Shown one piece after another: positions 23,106 through 33,826 of a DNA stretch of 64,000 bases. How positions within the stretch are numbered: position 1 is the first letter of the stretch; every line of letters starts with the position of its first letter. Origin of the DNA: Icerya purchasi (lineage: Eukaryota; Arthropoda; Insecta; Hemiptera; Monophlebidae); contig CM077115.1 of assembly GCA_039619475.1 (NCBI GenBank), positions 515,364,815 to 515,428,814 of the forward strand, in the 5' to 3' direction. The translations under genes were made by a program, and so were the position numbers. The notes under the pieces were generated by a model. The model was not told the DNA's origin. It did no database searches and saw nothing but the letters and a program-made list of their open reading frames with translations.

Positions 23106-23181
23106 TTGTATGCTTCGAAATCACCATTGTTGATTGCAACCATTATTTGTTCTGTCATTTTAATGATTTCTTGTTTTCGCG
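23106..23181 (-). CDS. CaMKII: CaMKII-like association domain exon (76 bp)
   Basis: First hub exon in this window. The acceptor ATTATAG is followed by CG that completes a codon begun upstream. The peptide reads [24 protein letters not shown], matching the first helix of CaMKII hubs ([24 protein letters not shown] is usual), and closes at a GTGAGT donor. The hub assembles dodecameric kinase. Upstream kinase and linker exons on the minus strand must lie at higher coordinates; none was recognised in this window. Whether this is a full kinase gene or a hub-only duplicate cannot be settled here. Confidence 0.9.
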
Positions 23182-23888
23182 CTATAATGATAGTAAACAT
23201 ACAGCGAATGAGATTAAAACATTACTACAAAAATAAAGAACCAACACCTAGATAATTATGACCATTTTCTTTTTTCGATTATCATCATCATAAAAAAATT
23301 TATTAACATATAAAAAACCTAATTGGAATTTGCCAAAATTGAAGATAAAATTAGTTACATAACCGCACTTTAGACTAGGCTATTAAAGACTTTATTAAAA
23401 TTAAAGACAAAACAAAAACAAAAACAAACAAAAAATAAATAACTGTTACCACGGTAAACTTAATTTAAAACGAAAAATGAGGTAAAACAGATTACGTCCA
23501 TTCAGCGGGATGGATAACTATATTAGTTTAAAATAAATCGGTAGAATGAATGGAATTTGCACAATCGAAAGGCGAATTTCCAATATTCAGTACAGAATTA
23601 AAGATAAAAAAAAAAAAACGATAATCTAAACAGATGTTAGTAAATGTATCATATAATTATTGCGATGGTAACAGTTACAACAGATTAAAAAACAGACCAT
23701 CCTGCAGATTTCCTTTAATCCAAGTAGTAAATCGGTTCTATATTGATTTTACTTTTTTGACTCATTGAAGTCGATGCCCACTTTTAACGCGGGCAGAGTG
23801 CCCGTAGGGTATCGATTTCAATGTGTTGAGCTCTTTTTTTTGGGGACACCCTCGTATTGCCCACCAACACCTCACACAGTGACAAGTC
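23182..23888. other. Intron/flank, nothing recognised
   Basis: AT-rich, with a (AAAAC)n-like patch near 23405-23430. No coding signal. Confidence 0.5.
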
Positions 23889-24487
23889 GGACTCGAATTG
23901 CGCACCGTCCCGAAATAGACCACCTGTTGAGAATTCGAATTGCGCACGGCTTTAAAAAAAAAAAAAAAATTATTTTATAAAATCGACGAAGGAATAAAAT
24001 GAATAGAAGTCGCTCTTTCAGTGATTTCCAAAATGTGTTTCATATCGATGGATCGTTTGCTATTTGGAATAATATTTCGGTTGCTCCGAAAAACCCCTTA
24101 CAGGTTTACGAAAAATAGGCTATCATCCTGTTAACAGTACGGTTCTTATTCTAAATATTTTTAACAATCTAGTAACATACACATTTAGGGAATGTTGCAT
24201 AATATAGAATAATTTTTTGCGTGAATATTATATAAAATAATGTAAATTACAGTAATTTCTAACTGAAAATGTTGAGCGGCCATCGAACACTCAAATGTTA
24301 TACGATAAAGCGGCTATCAGTTTTGGAACCACTGAGTCCAACGCAGAGCAATTATGGTCCCGGTGCCGTTTTCGTTCGTTTTTTCATATTTCATACCGGC
24401 AAACTTCCGGTGCGCAATTCGAGTGTTTAGATTACTAAAACTTTTTTAACCGTCGGCCAGGTAAACAACGGTGCGAAATTCGAGTCC
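23889..24487. mobile_element. Small TIR element with GGACTCGAATTGCGCACCG ends
   Basis: The left end GGACTCGAATTGCGCACCG is mirrored at the right by CGGTGCGAAATTCGAGTCC. A second inner copy of the CGAATTGCGCAC motif lies within each end (about 23935 and 24410). No target duplication is clear and there is no coding frame. It behaves like a MITE of undetermined superfamily. Confidence 0.65.
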
Positions 24488-26664
24488 CGCTTTTTTTTTT
24501 TTTACTCACCAAAATAGATGCATTTATTGTTTACAAAAATGATCCATACATGACGATTATAATATTTTTTAATAAACTCAAAACATTTTTAGCATTGAGT
24601 GTCTAAATTTTGCTAAAAAGTAATTTTCTTCTATACGGTCTACCAATAATCACTTTCTTCTACAGCTGTCAATTCAAAAAATCGTTAACTGATTTGCACT
24701 AATATATTTTATCCATTTCAAAGGGTTTTTTCCTAGAACATTATTGGTACTTCCAAGTCCCTAATTACAGGCGTTACTTAAAAATGAATCGGTTCAACCT
24801 TTAGTTTTGGGAGCCGCTTGATATGAATTTTCTGACTATTTCGATTTTCGCAGCTAAACCTGCAATAAGTCCGATTATTCCTAAAACAAATGAGGGCACC
24901 AGTGACAATAACAACGTCACACCGCGGATAACTTGTCGTCGTGGCATTAGGCTTCTGCTCGCGCTACCTTTTCGATAACCAGCCGATCCACGGGAGAAAA
25001 AATAATGAATTTATTCGAACCTGAGTTACATAAAGGGGGGGGGGATATTGGCACCGCTTCCGACGGACAGATGGCGACTCCCCCGCAAAAAAAAAAAAAT
25101 TAAAAAAAATACGGTACTATCGCTCAACAAAACGGCATGGCGGTTAAAATTTTGCGTGAACGACGACCTGGAACAGGGTGTTGCGATGGTTTTCGATCGG
25201 TGGCTAACTGTACAGCAAACGAAGAATCAAAATAACAAAGTCTACGCAGAAGTTTCGAGAACAACCGGACTTCTACCTAGATCACCGCACTAGCTGCCGT
25301 GCCTGATTTTGCGGGATTTTTACAATCTTCCCTCAGCTTAATGTTACTCTCGACATACAGACCCCGGATGTACTTTCGTTTCAAAAGCATGTCTCACCGT
25401 CTTAGCTATCGACCATTCCCACTCAAAGACACTAACACAATGGAATTCCTAATTCAGTTTTAGTTGCTTAAACCGGATTATCGAAAGTTTCTTGATATGC
25501 CGAAAGGTAGCCGGAAAAGGTTAGTTAAAAAGCCAGCTACATAAAGTGCCTAAATTTGGACGAAATCCGAACGTATTATTGTGCCGAAAAGTTTTATGTT
25601 CAAGCTGCCGTTTCAAACGATTCTTTACGAGGTTAAATGCTTTTCTTCGACAGGAAGCTGACGCGACCTGTAAAAAGTTGCTTGAAAAGGAGAAAATTTT
25701 CCGGATTTCAAAATGGTACACGCGCAAAACCGACTACACTTCCCTTAGGAACTAAACTATGTTGCTATAGATGATTAAAGATGCTGACAAGAATAATTTT
25801 TGGCATCTGCAGACGAATTTTTCTTCGCTATAGTCGGACGACAAAGAGTTCAGAGTAAGACATTATTGGGGTTGCGGTAAACAATAATAAAGACTGATTA
25901 AATTCGGCTAATTCATCAGCCTTGCTGGCACATATGAAACAATCAGGAAACCAACCCCTATTATAAAATGTGGCATTTTTTTAATACGCTGCTGTTCTTA
26001 AAGCGTTTAGGTGAATACCGGAATTTCCTTTACAGGCGTATTACGCCAGCTTAGCGCAAAAATTCTTCTAGCAAGCTTTACTGAGTTTATTTATATTTTA
26101 GTTAAGACGGCATAAAACTATCGAAGCGAAATTTTCTTGAAGCTTCATTGCCACCTGAAACGTTTAATTCATACTCACTATTTCGCCAGCGTTTAGAATA
26201 ATGTTTTCTACGCCTCATGTAAGGCCGCTTGAGGAACTGTTTGAAGAAAATTACGATATAAAGAGGCGTCATATTCTGCGTGTAATACTCTTCGTAAAGC
26301 TTGGATATCGTCAGAAAAACGAACTGAAAGAGAAAGACGATGCGAAATTGGAAAAAATGTTAATGACGCCTGATGATTTTGAAAAAATCAATAACTACCT
26401 AAACTGATAAAAGTCATGACCGACCTGATGTACATGCACATTCGCAACACATATACCCACATAACTTAAACAACTCGGCATGGGTGTGACGGCACCGACA
26501 GTCGTCGTGCCCTGAAAACTGCCCCAAATGCTCTCAGACGCCAACCCAGTAATCCTACATATAAAGAGACAAATACGTCGGCTAATTAATCAGCAAGAAA
26601 GCGAAATAGTAAATAAATACGAGAGGAAACGAAACCAAAAGAACAAATCGACGATCATAATATA
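24488..26664. other. Unassigned region with a small membrane-type ORF
   Basis: Parts are less AT-rich than the introns. On the minus strand 24801-24947 (48 codons from ATG) encodes MPRRQVIRGVTLLLSLVPSF and continues with a hydrophobic helix; the frame is open back to 25010. A plus frame 26201-26407 (KLEKMLMTPDDFEKINNYLN at its end) is not recognised. A segment at 25265-25400 resembles 48888-48995. No gene is called. Confidence 0.35.
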
Positions 26665-27983
26665 CACCCTGTCAAGAAAGTATCGGGAATTGTCAATTTA
26701 AATCTCCCGGGTAATAGCTAGGCAGATAATTTTTTTTTTCCAGGTTGGTACAACTGTTTTGTATTATGATGCCTATTTTTAGCGCGATCTGTCAACCAGT
26801 GTGTTTACAGCAGCTGTTAAAATCAGTCGACCTTGAAGTGTTTTGTCGAAGTTTTACAATGAGTGAAAATATTGAACAACGTACTTGTGTTAAATTCTGT
26901 GTTTCGAACAAAATTTCTTGTGCCGATACACTGAAAATGTTACAGAAGGCTTTTGGTGAATCTGCTTTATCAAAAACGCGGGTTTACGAGTGGTACAGAG
27001 CGTTCAAGGATGGTCGGGAGACGGTCGAAGACATGCCTCGCTCTGGACGGCCTTCAACGAGTGTGACCGATGATAACGTCGATAAAATCAAGGAAATCGT
27101 TGCTGAAAATTGTCATGTGAGCTTGAGAGAGATGGCTCATGGATTGGGCATGTCACACGAGAGCGTACGTACGATTGTGCACGAAAAATTGGGTATGCAA
27201 CGCGTTGCGGCTCGGCTTGTTCCGAAAGACCTGAATTTCTTTCAAAAAAAGTACCGAGAACAGGTAGCTGCAGACATGCTGGATCGAGCCAATTTGGATC
27301 CTACCTTCTTGGAAAAGATAATTACTGGTGACGAGACATGGGTGTACGAGTACGACACGCTTACGAACCAGCAATCGTCCGAATGGCGGCCAATTGGCGC
27401 GCCAAAGCCGAAAAAACCTCGCCAAAGCCGATCGAAAGTGAAGATCATGTTGATTGTTTTCTTCGATATTCGAGGCGTGGTACACTATGAATATGTGCCA
27501 GCCGGACAGACAGTCACCAAAGAGTTTTACTTAAGTGTTTTGAGACGTTTGAGAGAGGCTATCCGTCGTAAACGTAACGATTTGTGGGTCGACAATTCTT
27601 GGATTCTCCATCACGATAATGCGCCGTCTCACAAAGCCATAATTGTGAATGAGTTTTTGGCCAAACACTCGGTAAATATCATCGAACAACCGCCGTATTC
27701 ACCAGATTTAGCACCCTGCGACTTCTTCCTATTCTCAAAACTCAAATTTCCGCTACGGGGAATGCGCTTCGAATCGATTGATGACATCAAGACGAATGCG
27801 ACGCGAGAGCTAAAGGCCATCCCGGAAACCGCCTATCAGAAGTGCTTTGCCGAGTGGAAAAAGCGTTGGCATATGTGCATCGCTTCGAATGGATGTTATT
27901 TTGAAGGTGACAAAATAAATTTGGATGAAAATTAAAAATTGTTCGTTTTATTTAACAATTCCCGATACTTTCTTGACAGAGTG
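26665..27983 (+). mobile_element. Complete mariner element
   Basis: 1319 bp bounded by inverted repeats CACCCTGTCAAGAAAGTATC (left) and its near-perfect mirror on the right (one C/T difference in the first 29 bases). A TA dinucleotide flanks each side (26663-26664, 27984-27985), the mariner target duplication. Between the TIRs lies an uninterrupted transposase gene. Size and structure are those of a full-length mariner. Confidence 0.97.
26859..27935 (+). CDS. Mariner transposase (DD34D), intact
   Basis: 358 codons from the ATG at 26859 to the TAA, slightly longer than the ~345 of typical mariners; the open frame continues upstream without ATG choices that fit better. The N-terminal half holds two helix-turn-helix regions (SKTRVYEWYRAFKDGR; SLREMAHGLGMSHESVRTIV) for TIR binding. 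Catalytic residues are Asp158 (ITGDETW), Asp253 (HHDNAPSH) and Asp288 (YSPDLAPCD), with 34 residues between the last two. No stop or frameshift is seen, so the gene could still make active protein. The enzyme cuts and pastes the element at TA sites. Confidence 0.95.
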   Translation: MSENIEQRTCVKFCVSNKISCADTLKMLQKAFGESALSKTRVYEWYRAFKDGRETVEDMPRSGRPSTSVTDDNVDKIKEIVAENCHVSLREMAHGLGMSHESVRTIVHEKLGMQRVAARLVPKDLNFFQKKYREQVAADMLDRANLDPTFLEKIITGDETWVYEYDTLTNQQSSEWRPIGAPKPKKPRQSRSKVKIMLIVFFDIRGVVHYEYVPAGQTVTKEFYLSVLRRLREAIRRKRNDLWVDNSWILHHDNAPSHKAIIVNEFLAKHSVNIIEQPPYSPDLAPCDFFLFSKLKFPLRGMRFESIDDIKTNATRELKAIPETAYQKCFAEWKKRWHMCIASNGCYFEGDKINLDEN

Positions 27984-27985
27984 TA

Positions 27986-29129
27986 AATCTGCCGAACAAT
28001 AAATACAAAAACACATAAATATTTATATAAATTCGCTGAACGTTATAACTCGCGAAATCCGCCGTTCGATGGCGGTATCTCTCCCGGTGGAGATATCACG
28101 GGGTAACCACGTGTCCAATAACGAAGCCTTTTTTTATGAAACGCGTGTATTCAAACAAAGTTTACAAAAAAACACAAATGAAACAAATTCCGAACATTAC
28201 AATTATACAAAGAAACGAAATTCTGGTCAAAATTACGGATGACTGTAAGCGGACATTAACGATGACTAGGGTCAAAAAGATACACGTGACGGCGTGATCT
28301 TCCGACAACCAATTAAAAACGAAAGCAAATCATTACCGACTCGTGTGAAAGAACCGGCTCTCGTTAACAACTGAATTGAAAAACTATGTTTCACGAGACG
28401 AGGGTTTATCGGTTTAGTGCTCTGTTAACGTCGCGACTTCGAACCGCCAAACGTAGCCTCCGAAGACTGACTATTTTATAAAAATCGAGAAAACCGAACG
28501 AGACTCGAATCGAACTGAGTTATGGCTCAGAATCGGGCTAGAACTAAGTGCGGAGACTGGATCTAGAGGCAGAACTAGCACTTGGACGAAAGCTGGCCAC
28601 TAACTAATTCTGCGAAAAAAAAGGTTCAGCTTTCGCCTCCGTTCCAGATGGGGTTATCAACGAAAAACGCTGGCGATAAGCATCGTCTATATGAAAATAA
28701 TGGAGGCGATCGAGACAGGAAAATGCAAATTAAATTATTTAACGATAGGCCGAAAAGGCCAGAAAATAGTTGGAATGGTCAACATATAAAAAGCCGGCGT
28801 TAAGGTATACAGACAAGATAGCGGAAAATAAACAAGCCCTTAACGGATTTAATGAGAAGATGAGAGTTTAGCGGTGAAAATGGTCTCCGGTCCGGAGTTG
28901 AATAATCAGGCTATTGCGACAAAAAAAAAATCAACAATGAAAACAGGAATTTAAGATAGAGTTATCGGGAATCTTATTTTAAGCAGAATATGGAACCGAT
29001 AAGAAATTCCAGTAACTGTTAAACAATAAATAAAAAATTCCAAAAATTAAAAACGACTAATAAAAGTAATAATAAAAATAAATACGAGAATAAGTGAGGA
29101 AAATACACGGTACATAACGATGACTATAA
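27986..29129. other. Unassigned stretch right of the mariner
   Basis: Contains a near-palindrome at about 28080-28100 (ATCTCTCCCGGTGGAGATAT) and otherwise moderate-GC sequence without a recognised frame. Nothing further can be supported. Confidence 0.4.
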
Positions 29130-29813
29130 TTATTTAGTATGTAAGAAAATTTGTTTGAATAAACTCCCATTTTTATTTCATTATTTTAATTTAATATCTT
29201 AATAAATTTCAGAGATCTTTTCTAATAATAATTTAAAACAGTAAAGCAAAATACTAATTTGAATCGAAGGCTTAGACTAATTTGAAGTGCAATGCAATGG
29301 TTATGAAGAACAAATATATATAAAATATTTAATTAAATCATTTTTTTGTTTATTTAATTTTTATTTATTTTTTTAATTTATTGGTTTAGATTTAATAATA
29401 CTAATATTAAGGTTTTATGATTTTTTAAAATGTATAATTTCATTATTCCCTGCAACTATCTTTCTTGAATAGCCGATCGTTAAAGACACTTAATAAATAT
29501 ATAAACGAAAACACGCAAAAAAGATTAATTGGAAATAATATAAATGCTGCGTATCATTCTGCTGCGGTTGCTCGAATGTTGGTGCTCCCTGCTGGCAGAT
29601 TAGTGTACGTTGGTGATTGCGTCCTGGATTCTCGGCGAATGGGAGGGGGAAACACGGTAATCGAAATTATAACAGTTAACGAATTTTGTAAATGTCACTA
29701 ATTTGAAAACCGAATTTCGAGACGATTTGGTTACTAGCACTTTGTTGCATCAAACTTCTTTCGGTTGCGAGACGAACTGGTGAATTTACCAAAAAAGGTC
29801 GATATAGTTCCGC

Positions 29814-31662
29814 CGTAGCCTTCGTTAATAGAAAGCCAGCCGTGCTGTAGTTAAAATTGGCAACATAGCGAGAAGGCCTACTAGCCGGCTAATATTTATA
29901 ATGTTTACATATCGTAAAGTGTTGGTATTAACCGGCTATAGTTTCGGGTTTTGAGTTTTGGTTCATTTTTTCTTTCGTTATTAAATGGTATTTATAATAT
30001 TACAAAATAAAATTCGCGTTTTGTTCGTGTTAATAATGTAATAATGGTTGTTTCTGAAAATTATCCGGGTTTGTTCAATTTTTCAGAATTAAGTGTAAAT
30101 GTATATAATATAAAAAGATAACTCCTTTTGTAATTTAGTTATTTTAAGTTCTTTTACTGTTTTATTTAGAAGTTTTTTTTGTTTGTGTGAAAATTTCTAA
30201 TAAATGTTATGTTCCTGCGTGTAAAAGTAATTATACGTAATTTTTAAAAGATTCGGACAATAAAGCGGGATAAGTGTTTTTAAATTTCCGAAAGACGCTG
30301 CTTTTAAATTACGAATAAAAGCAATTCCTAGAAAGAATTTTACGCCACCAAAATTCATTTCACTTCATCCGATATTATTTATGATAAACATTTAGAACCT
30401 GATGACACTTATGAACAGCTTGCTTTAAACAGACCACGATTAAGAAATGATGCGATCCCAAGTATTTTTCTGAACTTACCTTCTTATTTATACAAATAAT
30501 AAGTTAAAGAAAAAACAAATCCCGAAGTTAAATGAAAATATATTCTTAAGCTGGACAATGATAAAAACGAAAAATTTTCAAATGCTAATTTAATTCGTAA
30601 TTTTTCAACTCTTTCGAATCAGTTCAAAAGTAAAATTGATCTCAGCTACTGGGAATTTAAAATTCTTGTTGATAAGATGTACTTTTTCGTTTTTAATTAT
30701 AACGATGCCCCAACAATTAAAATGTCAATATGTATTGAAAAAAATTTAACTGTTAGTGTTTATATTAAAGGTAATAATCTTGCCATTCAATTTAAAGTTA
30801 ACTAGGTAGTCTCAATTAATAAATATTTTATCACATTATAAGAATTTTACTGCAGTTAATTCACAATTAGTTGAAAATTCTGCGAAGATATACATTTCTG
30901 GATACGCAGCACATTCTCTTTTGAAGAAATTAAAATGTTCGCAATGTCTCACTATTATTAGACACAGAATAAGGGTACTTTCATTCACAACCAATATTTC
31001 GATACTTTGCAAAGAAACGGGTTATCAATCGCAACCGATTTAATAATGTCCATTTTAGTCCATATGTGGTCACTTTTAGAATTTATTTTAAATGATTAGA
31101 CATGTTAGATAAATTTTTAACCACAGTTCGCAATAGAAAACACTTCTTTGTAAATTAACGATGTATAGTATTGAAAATGGAAACATTTATTCCGAGTTTT
31201 TAGACATTTGTACTAATTGTGAAACTCCCTATTCATCATTACTTCATAAACTGTATTCTATTTTTGCAAAAACATTTCTATAAATAATTATTATAAAAAA
31301 ACCAATATGACTCAGAAAGAAGCGTCTGCTGGTGATGATGCTACATTGAAAAGTTCAAAAATATGTAAATTGAGTACGTTTAAATAATTAAGTATTCTCC
31401 GCTGGAACTGATCAATTCAATTACAGGTATATTTAATATTTCTTAATTTTTAAGCATATTTTATTTGTGTATCATGACTATTCTCAATGCAATTTAACTT
31501 TTTATGCATGTATATATAATATATACAAATAGAGTAAATGTAACTTTATCTAAGAAATATGTTTCGATTTCAACTGAAGGCTGTATATTAACCGGCCATC
31601 TAAGTAAAAAGAATGCGACGTTGCCTTTTTCTCAGCACGGCTTTCTATTAACGACGGCTACG
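29814..31662 (+). mobile_element. P-superfamily element (THAP-type), decayed
   Basis: Inverted ends CGTAGCCTTCGTTAATAGAA / mirror (CGTAGCCGTCGTTAATAGAA), flanked by a 7-bp direct repeat GTTCCGC (29807-29813 and 31663-31669). The corresponding place in the paralogous arm (near 38697) has a single GTTCCGC, an empty site. The arms remain similar for ~90 bp. P-superfamily elements such as 1360 and Galileo make 7-bp duplications, which fits. Length 1849 bp. Confidence 0.8.
30200..31050 (+). pseudogene. P-like transposase remnant with THAP domain
   Basis: No long frame survives, but in shifting frames one reads a THAP zinc finger: YVPACKSNY-like start near 30210, SVFKFPKDAAFKLR near 30270, AIPRKNFTPPKF near 30325, and a C-terminal part HLEPDDTYEQLALNRPRLRN near 30390. 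Further on, YISGYAAHSLLKKLKCSQC near 30890 resembles a block of P-element transposases. THAP is the site-specific DNA-binding domain of these enzymes. Multiple stops and frameshifts show an old copy. Confidence 0.65.
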
Positions 31663-31707
31663 GTTCCGCGATGTGACAGAGACTGTCGTTCTACTGAGAT
31701 GATTTTT

Positions 31708-31740
31708 AGGATTCCGTATACATAAAATGTACGGAATCCT
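31708..31740. other. Terminal hairpin, left end of the B-C-D complex
   Basis: AGGATTCCGTA (31708-31718) pairs with TACGGAATCCT (31730-31740) over an 11-base loop. A diverged counterpart sits at 46268-46300, and the same 11-mer recurs at 40048-40058 and, inverted, at 41264-41274. It probably marks element ends. Confidence 0.7.
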
Positions 31741-32329
31741 TATAAGATGGTACACAAATGACAAAAATAGCAAATAAAAATCAATAATTCACGAACGGCT
31801 TGACTTATAAACTTCAAATTTGGAACATAAATTACAATTAAAATTATCTTTAAAACGATCTATAACTTGAAGATGACCGATTACCCTGGGCGGCAAAAAA
31901 CCCAAAAAACCGTCAAGAATATATAATATGGTACATAAAACGACCTCAAAAATCACTAAAAAAATCATAACTCGCCACTAAATAAACCTATAACGCTGAA
32001 ATTCAAAATATAAACTACAATGCAGGAGTACTTTCATAAAATCAAAAAATTACGGTACAAAAGTTATGTAAAGTTGCTCAAAAGTTCAAAAAACCGCAAA
32101 AAATGACGTGTCCCCCCCCTTAGCGACGCGAGTATTGTAGTTAAAAATTTTGAATGATGCTAAAAATACGCACATACCCGTATATTTAGGTCGACAGTTT
32201 TTATTACGTTGAACTGGTTGTTATTTCTCGCGTTGAGGTTTTGTGCTTTCTCGTATTTATCTCACTCTCGTGAAATATATTAAGTTAGTTAAGTGTTGTA
32301 ATTCCCGATATTCGGGAACGAATAGTTTT

Positions 32330-33826
32330 ATGCTTCGTTCGCCGAAACTCAGCCGTCGGTGGGACAAAGAAGAAAACTCCGTAAATGCAGATGATAAATT
32401 CCCGCTGCTGCAGTCATCTCATACCGGCATTACAAACAGCTCAGGTGATAACGATCTTAATTATCTATCTAACAATAACAATATTGTAAGTGATGACGAT
32501 ATTACTAATAACGGTTGCGGTAATAACACATCTTTATCTATTCAAGCAAAATCGAGTATAGATAATCATAGACACACTTATACACCAATCTTATCACCTC
32601 CGTCTATGGACGTTGTAGTTGTAAATGATACACTAGATACTCAGCCAAATAAACATCCGTGGCACATAGTCAAAAATAAAAGGAAAAGAAAAAAACAAAA
32701 CACAACAAGTAGTTCTTCTTCTGAGAATACTACTGATAATCAATACAGAAGTGCTAATAGATTTGCACTTCTCACAGTAGATAATGATACTGATAATCAA
32801 CATGTTCAAATGACAAATAATGATAGTGGAACTGAACCGAAGCCACCTACAATTACCGTGTATGGCGTGGCTAACTACCCTCAAATGTTAACCGATATAA
32901 ACAATATTGTGCCTCCTAACTCTTACACCTGTTAGACACTCGCAGATAATCGAGTGCAAATTAAAACAAACAATTCCGACAATTACCGTTTACTAGTTAG
33001 ATACTTCCGAGAAGAAGGAATAGAACATCACACTTATCAGATGAAATCTGAAAGAAGCTTTCGTGTAGTAATTCGTCACCTACACCATTCCATCGATACC
33101 GACGATATTAAAATGGCTATTGAAGAACTAGGCCATAAAGTGCGACATATAAGTAATGTTAGACATAGAGCGAGTAAATTACCCCTTTCTTTATTTTTTG
33201 TGGACCTAGAACCGCAGGATAATAATAGTGATATATATAAATTACAAACATTACTCCAAATGAAAATTAAAGTGGAAGCGCCAAGAAAGAAAAATATAAT
33301 TCCGCAGTGTTTTCGTTGTCAGCAATACGGTCACACCAAGACTTATTGTGGAAGAGCACATGTATGTGTTAAATGTGGTGGATGTCATGATACTGTTCAC
33401 TGTAAAAAGAAACGCGATGAACCACCAGTATGCGCCAACTGCCAAGGAAACCACCCCTCCAATTATAAAGGGTGCCTAATCTACAGGAAACTTCAGCAAG
33501 TACGATTTAAGAAGTCAGCAAAAACAGTCAATAATATTTCAAATCCAAATCATCAAATATTCCCTGGATATTGGCCTAATTTAAGCAATCAGAATCAAAG
33601 GATGCACACAGACCAAGCACCGCAAAAACCAACATATTCACAAATAACAAGACAGCAGAACACTCAAAACTCATCTGATTTTGATACTAATTTACAAATT
33701 ACAAATATGTTGCAAACATTCATGACAGAAATAAAAGATCTACTTAAAGACATAATGCATCAGCAATCTCAGTTACTGAATGGTGTAATCCAAACCATCA
33801 TGACAATAGCAACTAGTCAGAAATGA
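32330..33826 (+). pseudogene. Jockey-type ORF1 (gag-like), one in-frame stop
   Basis: Starts at ATG 32330 (MLRSPKLSRRWDKEEN) and reads 499 codons in one frame, broken only by a TAG at 32933-32935. The N-terminal part is polar and Asn/Ser-rich. After the stop comes a PRE_C2HC-type region (VVIRHLHHSIDTDDI, GHKVRHISNVRH) and three zinc knuckles (CFRCQQYGHTKTYC, CVKCGGCHDTVHC, CANCQGNHPSNYKGC). Such proteins bind LINE RNA. Its stop codon TGA overlaps the ORF2 start as ATGA, allowing termination-reinitiation. The TAG is more likely a mutation than programmed readthrough. Confidence 0.9.

Larger units (their letters stand above)
29130..31707 (-). repeat. Arm A: inverted copy of the Ulp1 gene 5' flank, split by a P-type element
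   Basis: 29130-29813 plus 31670-31707 is, in reverse, a diverged copy of 38649-39345. Shared blocks include CTTCTTTCGGTTGCGAGACG, GCTGGCAG...GGTGTTCCC and TTATTTAGTATGTAAGAAAA. The copy includes the first ~15 codons of the Ulp1-like gene, now degenerate. Locally identity is ~90%, elsewhere lower. The P-superfamily insert at 29814-31662 interrupts it. Confidence 0.8.

Noticed and set aside
24801..24947. Hydrophobic ORF as a viral envelope tail
   Set aside because: One membrane helix alone is not evidence; no gag, pol or LTR is nearby.
27153..27820. Minus-strand frames across the mariner transposase
   Set aside because: They are antisense shadows of the intact transposase gene.
32933..32935. 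TAG in LINE ORF1 as programmed readthrough
   Set aside because: Possible but unsupported; no readthrough context was recognised and a simple nonsense mutation explains it.
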